A DNA stretch of 45,266 nucleotides. Source: Planctomycetales bacterium. Lineage in GTDB: Bacteria > Planctomycetota > Planctomycetia > Isosphaerales > Isosphaeraceae. The translations under genes were made by a program, and so were the position numbers. The stretch's first letter is position 1. Every line of letters begins with the position of its first letter. Of this stretch, positions 41,901 through 45,266 are shown piece after piece. The notes below the pieces were generated by a model. It made no database searches and was not told the DNA's origin. It saw nothing but the letters and a program-made list of their open reading frames with translations. Location of the stretch: positions 1-45,266 of the forward strand of contig DAIDHX010000279.1 of NCBI GenBank assembly GCA_027451885.1, in the 5' to 3' direction.

Positions 41901-42455
41901 GCGGTGATTCTGGTCGTGCCCATGTGCCTCTTAAGCGCGGGGGCGGGCATCGCCGTTTCCGCCACCGATGTGAATATCTTCAGCCAGATCGGCTTCGTGG
42001 TGCTCGTCGGCCTGGCGAGCAAGAACGCGATCCTGATCGTCGAGTTCGCCAAGGTCAACCGGCTCATGGGCCTATCGATCAAGGAGGCCACGCTCGAGGC
42101 GTGCCGCTTGCGGCTGCGCCCAATCGTGATGACCTCGGTCGCGTTCATTCTGGGCGTTGTGCCCCTCTTGCTCTCCTCAGGCGCGGGAGCCGAGATGCGG
42201 CGCACCCTGGGCACGGCTGTTTTCTCAGGCATGCTGGGCGTCACCCTCTTCGGCGTCGTGCTCACGCCCGTCTTCTTTTTTGTCATCGAATGGGTGAGCG
42301 AGACCAGGCTGTTCACAACCGGACCGCTCCACGCCATCGCCGACTTCGCGCTTGTGCTCGTGAGCCCCAGACGCATGCTCCGCAGGGTCCGCGATCGCGC
42401 GGTTTCCAACCGCATACAGCCCGAACAAACCCCCGCGTCCCGCGAAGAGGAGTGA
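38925..42455 (+). CDS. RND efflux permease (HAE1/AcrB family), first copy
   Basis: This 1,176-residue proton-driven transporter is about 130 longer than AcrB. It starts at a GTG: MFSRFFIDRPIFASVLSI. The proton-relay aspartates are present in helix 4 (LAIGIVVDDAIVVVE). Porter-domain segments include GVDNMLYMSSQ and GASAQVVAETVAAPIEQEV. Two insertions explain the extra length. One at about residues 498-585 follows LLKP and contains two more hydrophobic segments, VLPTLGVAAIAGWVGYALLG and WAPWIAATLAAAAGLVLAPI. The second, of roughly 35 residues, falls near 700-735 within the second porter half (VERFFKWLKQPEIEAWCRRT). The second RND gene follows after seven bases. It probably acts as a homo- or hetero-trimer with its neighbour. 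Substrates are unknown. Confidence 0.94.
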   Translation: MFSRFFIDRPIFASVLSIAITLAGLLAAVNLPIAQYPQISPPTVSVDCNYPGASAQVVAETVAAPIEQEVNGVDNMLYMSSQCTNDGSYNLTVTFKLGVDLNLAQVMVQNRVALALPRLPDVIKQTGVNTKKRSPDILMAVGLYSPDNRYDQLYLSNYATIHIQPELQRLIGVSDINMLGQRDYSMRIWVDPDKMSVRGVTAGDVANAIREQNLQVATGQVGQQPMERGQRTQVTTRTMGRLATPELFEDIVIKTTPDGRYLKIKDIGHVEIGAKNSDVDSAVDGKPSGNLAVFLLPDANALDTADLVRAKMEELSKDFPEGLDYVIRYDTTPYIRESIYEVFKTLRDAVILVALVVLLFLQNWRSALIPLVAVPVAIIGTFAVMIVMGFSLNNLTLFGLVLAIGIVVDDAIVVVEAVEHHIEQGMAPRAATIRAMEEVSAPVIAVGLVLSAVFVPCAFITGITGQFFRQFALTIATSTIISTFNSLTLSPALAAILLKPKVKGSQRVLPTLGVAAIAGWVGYALLGERTAHWLPRISGQIPLAWAPWIAATLAAAAGLVLAPIINRILSFFFGAFNRGFDRAGKLYTSCVRIMLRGAVVVLLVYGGLIYLTGFTLNHLPKGFIPSQDMGYLLVNVQLPDSASSERTFRVISRMEKMAREVPGVAHTVAVSGQSFLLSAFGSNFASMFIVLDEFSKRPEPTVERFFKWLKQPEIEAWCRRTFGIKKLESLDSDSIANILRRKFGAAIPEAMVTVLPPPPVRGVGRAGGFKLMIEDRGAGSSLMMLQNMTDALVEEGSDPRRGKGLTGLSSVFRANVPQVFVDLNRSSALMKEVDLHDVFDTLQIYLGSLYVNDLNLFGRTWQVIVQCDDRFRDQLEDVQRLKVKSRKGTMVPLGSLANIEMRNGPFVLTRYNMYTASFITGSSTPGFSSRSAIDTMDAFAAAVLPGTMATEWTEMAFLELQAGNTAMIIFGFAVVMVFLVLAAQYESWSLPLAVILVVPMCLLSAGAGIAVSATDVNIFSQIGFVVLVGLASKNAILIVEFAKVNRLMGLSIKEATLEACRLRLRPIVMTSVAFILGVVPLLLSSGAGAEMRRTLGTAVFSGMLGVTLFGVVLTPVFFFVIEWVSETRLFTTGPLHAIADFALVLVSPRRMLRRVRDRAVSNRIQPEQTPASREEE

Positions 42456-42462
42456 GCAACAC

Positions 42463-45266
42463 GTGTTTTCGCGATTCTTCATCGATCGGCCGATCTTCGC
42501 CTCGGTCCTTTCGATCGTCGTTGTGCTCGCAGGCGGGCTCGCCGCCTTCGGGTTGCCGATCGCCCAGTATCCCGAGATCACTCCCCCCACCGTCGAGGTC
42601 GCGGCCTACTACCCAGGCGCCAATGCTCAGGTCGTGGCCGATACCGTCGCCGCCCCCATCGAGCAAAATGTCAACGGCGTCGAGAACATGCTCTACATGT
42701 CCTCGCAATGCACCAACGACGGCACCTACACCCTCACCGTCACCTTCCGCCTGGGCATGGACCTGAACATGGCCCAGGTGCTCGTGCAAAACAAGGTCTC
42801 GCTCGCCGAGCCGATCCTGCCCGACCTCGTCAAGCGCAGGGGCGTGGCCGTCAAGAAAAAGTCGCCGTCCGTGCTCATGATGATCAACCTGTTCTCGCCC
42901 GATGACAGCCGAGATAGTCTTTATATGAGCAATTACGCAACGATTCAGCTCAAGGACGAGCTGGCGCGGCTCGAGGGCGTGGGCGACATCACCTACATCG
43001 GCCAGCGCGACTACAGCATGCGGGTCTGGGTCGACCCGCAAAGGATGGCCTTCCGCAGCTTGACCGCGGCCGACGTCACCAGCGCCATCACCCAGCAAAA
43101 CATCCAGGTGGCGGCCGGCCGGCTCGGCCAGCCCCCCGCGCCCCGCGGCCAGGTGTTTCAGTACACCATCAGCACCCTGGGGCGACTGGTCGACGTCGAT
43201 CAGTTCCGCGACATGATTCTCAAAACCGACGCCGAGGGGCGCGTGGTGCGGCTCAAGGACGTCGCCGAGGTCGAGCTAGGCGCCCGCGAATACGACCAGG
43301 AATGCACGCTCGACGGCCACCCCTCGGTCGCGCTCTCGGTCTATCAACGCCCTGGCTCGAACGCCTTCGAAACCGCCCAGGCCGTGCGCGATAAGATGGA
43401 AGAGCTCAAGTCGCGCTTCCCCACCGGGCTTGATTATCAGATCGTCTACGACACCACGCCGTTCATTCGCGAGTCGGTTCTCGAAGTGCTCAAGACCCTG
43501 CGCGACGCGGTCATCCTGGTCGCGCTTGTGGTGCTTCTGTTCCTGCAGAACTGGCGATCCGCGCTGATCCCGCTGGTGGCCGTGCCGGTGGCGATCATCG
43601 GCACCTTCGCGGTGATGGCGGCCATCGGCTTCTCGCTCAATAACCTCACCCTGTTCGGGCTGGTGCTCGCGATCGGCATCGTGGTCGACGATGCGATCGT
43701 GGTGGTCGAGGCCGTCGAGCACCACATCGAGCACGGCATGGCGCCCCGCGAGGCCACGATCCTGGCGATGCAACAGGTGTCATCCCCCGTGATCGCCGTC
43801 GGTCTTGTGCTCACCGCCGTGTTCACGCCGTGCGCATTCATCACCGGGATCACAGGGCAGTTTTACCGCCAGTTCGCGCTTACGATCGCCACCTCGACCG
43901 TGCTCTCCGCGTTCAATTCGCTCACCCTGTCGCCAGCGCTCGCCGCCCTGTTGCTCAAGCCGCGCAAGAAGGGCGTCTACCAGACGCTCCCCTGGCCGGC
44001 CTTCGTGGCGCTCTTCGCCTGGGCAGGTTACGCCTGGCTCGCTCCTCAGATCCAGAGCCATTACGGCGAGATGATCAGCCGCGCTCTCGCCCCCGCGCTC
44101 GAGAAACTCCCGGTGCCTGTGCTCGACAAGCTCGCCGTGCCCGCGCTCGGCTTGCTCCTGGGCGCCATCGTGGGCGCCATCGCCATCAAGCCGCTCAATT
44201 TCCTCTTCGGAAGCCTGTTCCATCTGTTCAACCTGGGCTTCGACGGTGCAACCCGCGTCTATACTCGCGTGGTTGGCGGGCTGCTCCGGGTTTCGGTGGT
44301 CGTGCTCGTGCTGTATGGCGGCCTGCTCGGGCTCACGTATTACAGCTTCACCAATGCCCCCAGCGGTTTCATCCCCGCGCAGGATAAAGGCTATCTGCTG
44401 CTCAATGTGCAGCTTCCGGATTCGTCCTCGCTCGAGCGCACCAAGGCGGTCATGCTCGATATCGAGCGGCAGGCACGCGCGCTCCCCGGCGTTTCCCACA
44501 CCGTTGCCATCGCCGGCCAGTCGATGCTCCTGAACGCCAACGCGCCTAACTTCGGCTCGATGTACGTCATGCTCGACGAGTTCCATCACCGCGCGGAGCA
44601 CGGCCTCACCAGCCGCTTGATCGCACGCCGGCTCGAGAGAGCCATGTCCGCGGAAGTCGGCGAGGGCGCGGCCAACGTCTTCGAGGCTCCCGCCGTCGAC
44701 GGCCTGGGCACGGCCGGCGGCTTCAAGATCATCCTCCAGGACCGCGGCAACCTGGGCATGAACGCCCTCGAAAACGTCGCCGATGGCATCGTGGCCCGGG
44801 GGGTGAACGACCCCATGCTCACGAGCATGTCCTCGAACTTCCGCGCCCACACACCCTGGCTCGACCTCAAAATCGACCGCACCAAAACCAGGCTCCTCGG
44901 CGTGTCCATCGCCGAGCTCTTCAACACGCTCCAGGTGTATCTGGGATCACTCTATGTCAATGATTTCAACCTCTTCGGCCGAACCTGGCAGGTGAACGTG
45001 CAGGGCAAGTCGGAATTCCGCACCCAGATCGCCGACCTGGCCCAGCTCAAGGTGCGCAGCGAACGCGGCGGCATGGTGCCCCTGGGCAGCATGGCCGAAA
45101 TCATCGACGTCTCGGGCCCCGTGCTCATCATGCGCTATAACATGTATCCCGCCGCCGCGATCAACAGCGATAGCGCGCCCGGCGTGAGCTCAGGCGCCGC
45201 GATCGAGCGCATCCAGAAAGTCGCCGAGACCGACCTGCCCATCGCCATGCGCACCCAGTGGACCGA
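42463..45266 (+). CDS. RND efflux permease, second copy (cut at window end)
   Basis: The GTG at 42463 is preceded by GAGGAG, which lies in the last codons of the first permease gene. About 934 residues are visible and the C-terminal membrane half continues beyond the window. It begins MFSRFFIDRPIFASVLSIVV, like the first copy. It has the same proton-relay motif (IGIVVDDAIVVVE), and a similar hydrophobic insertion of about 90 residues after LLKP (AFVALFAWAGYAWLAPQ, ALGLLLGAIVGAIAIKPL). It lacks the second insertion of the first copy. The proteins are collinear without gaps for the first 430 residues, and one DNA patch is nearly identical. Tandem RND pairs may form heterotrimers (MdtBC-like) or have diverged in substrate. 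Confidence 0.93.
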   Translation, partial: MFSRFFIDRPIFASVLSIVVVLAGGLAAFGLPIAQYPEITPPTVEVAAYYPGANAQVVADTVAAPIEQNVNGVENMLYMSSQCTNDGTYTLTVTFRLGMDLNMAQVLVQNKVSLAEPILPDLVKRRGVAVKKKSPSVLMMINLFSPDDSRDSLYMSNYATIQLKDELARLEGVGDITYIGQRDYSMRVWVDPQRMAFRSLTAADVTSAITQQNIQVAAGRLGQPPAPRGQVFQYTISTLGRLVDVDQFRDMILKTDAEGRVVRLKDVAEVELGAREYDQECTLDGHPSVALSVYQRPGSNAFETAQAVRDKMEELKSRFPTGLDYQIVYDTTPFIRESVLEVLKTLRDAVILVALVVLLFLQNWRSALIPLVAVPVAIIGTFAVMAAIGFSLNNLTLFGLVLAIGIVVDDAIVVVEAVEHHIEHGMAPREATILAMQQVSSPVIAVGLVLTAVFTPCAFITGITGQFYRQFALTIATSTVLSAFNSLTLSPALAALLLKPRKKGVYQTLPWPAFVALFAWAGYAWLAPQIQSHYGEMISRALAPALEKLPVPVLDKLAVPALGLLLGAIVGAIAIKPLNFLFGSLFHLFNLGFDGATRVYTRVVGGLLRVSVVVLVLYGGLLGLTYYSFTNAPSGFIPAQDKGYLLLNVQLPDSSSLERTKAVMLDIERQARALPGVSHTVAIAGQSMLLNANAPNFGSMYVMLDEFHHRAEHGLTSRLIARRLERAMSAEVGEGAANVFEAPAVDGLGTAGGFKIILQDRGNLGMNALENVADGIVARGVNDPMLTSMSSNFRAHTPWLDLKIDRTKTRLLGVSIAELFNTLQVYLGSLYVNDFNLFGRTWQVNVQGKSEFRTQIADLAQLKVRSERGGMVPLGSMAEIIDVSGPVLIMRYNMYPAAAINSDSAPGVSSGAAIERIQKVAETDLPIAMRTQWT

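Overview
The window reads as chromosomal DNA of a high-GC planctomycete, most likely Isosphaeraceae-like. The diagnostic families are a DUF1549/DUF1553 protein with an N-terminal planctomycete-type cytochrome c motif, its partner DUF1501 protein, a DUF1559 prepilin-like protein, a Ser/Thr kinase with an N-terminal membrane domain, and large exported proteins of unknown function. No rRNA, tRNA, CRISPR array or intact insertion sequence was seen.

Region by region. 1-4.8 kb is an eroded accessory stretch: a truncated TonB-dependent-receptor-like fragment, an unknown lipoprotein, a Phd/ParE-type toxin-antitoxin pair whose toxin is broken by one frameshift, two kinds of 24-bp repeats, a small conserved-looking protein and a decayed minus-strand gene. 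4.8-7.2 kb holds a TatD/EboB-like metal-dependent hydrolase and a spinster-type MFS transporter. 7.2-11.7 kb (minus strand) holds modA-modB-modC for molybdate uptake, followed by a membrane-anchored kinase. 11.9-14.6 kb holds an unknown P-loop ATPase with a membrane hairpin, convergent with a membrane-anchored WD40 protein. 15.2 kb holds an Hsp20 gene behind a very good sigma-54 promoter. 15.7-19.5 kb (minus strand) holds an 858-residue exported protein and rsgA. 19.7-21.9 kb holds a PhzF protein, a zinc-finger anti-sigma-like membrane protein and a Crp/Fnr regulator.

22.2-30.1 kb is the most interesting part. It encodes DUF547, TVP38/TMEM64, a mercuric-reductase-like flavoprotein, an 'N-terminal-to-SelD' type flavoprotein, a fusion of the two 'rSAM/selenodomain-associated' transferases (TIGR04282 plus TIGR04283 type), a radical SAM protein with extra C-terminal cysteines, and a tiny cysteine-containing membrane protein. 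These families are known to associate with SelD and with arsenosugar-type radical SAM genes, but neither SelD nor an ArsS/ArsM gene is in the window. It may therefore be a variant pathway making an unknown modified sugar or lipid, perhaps carrying As or Se.

30.3-36.5 kb is standard planctomycete surface and catabolic equipment: a DUF1559 prepilin, a lipoprotein, and the DUF1549/1553-DUF1501 pair. 36.7 kb to the end is a TetR-regulated efflux operon: a promoter overlapping a perfect inverted-repeat operator, tetR, a lipoprotein membrane-fusion protein and two tandem RND permeases, the second cut by the window end. The two permeases share a nearly identical DNA patch and an unusual extra hydrophobic insertion.
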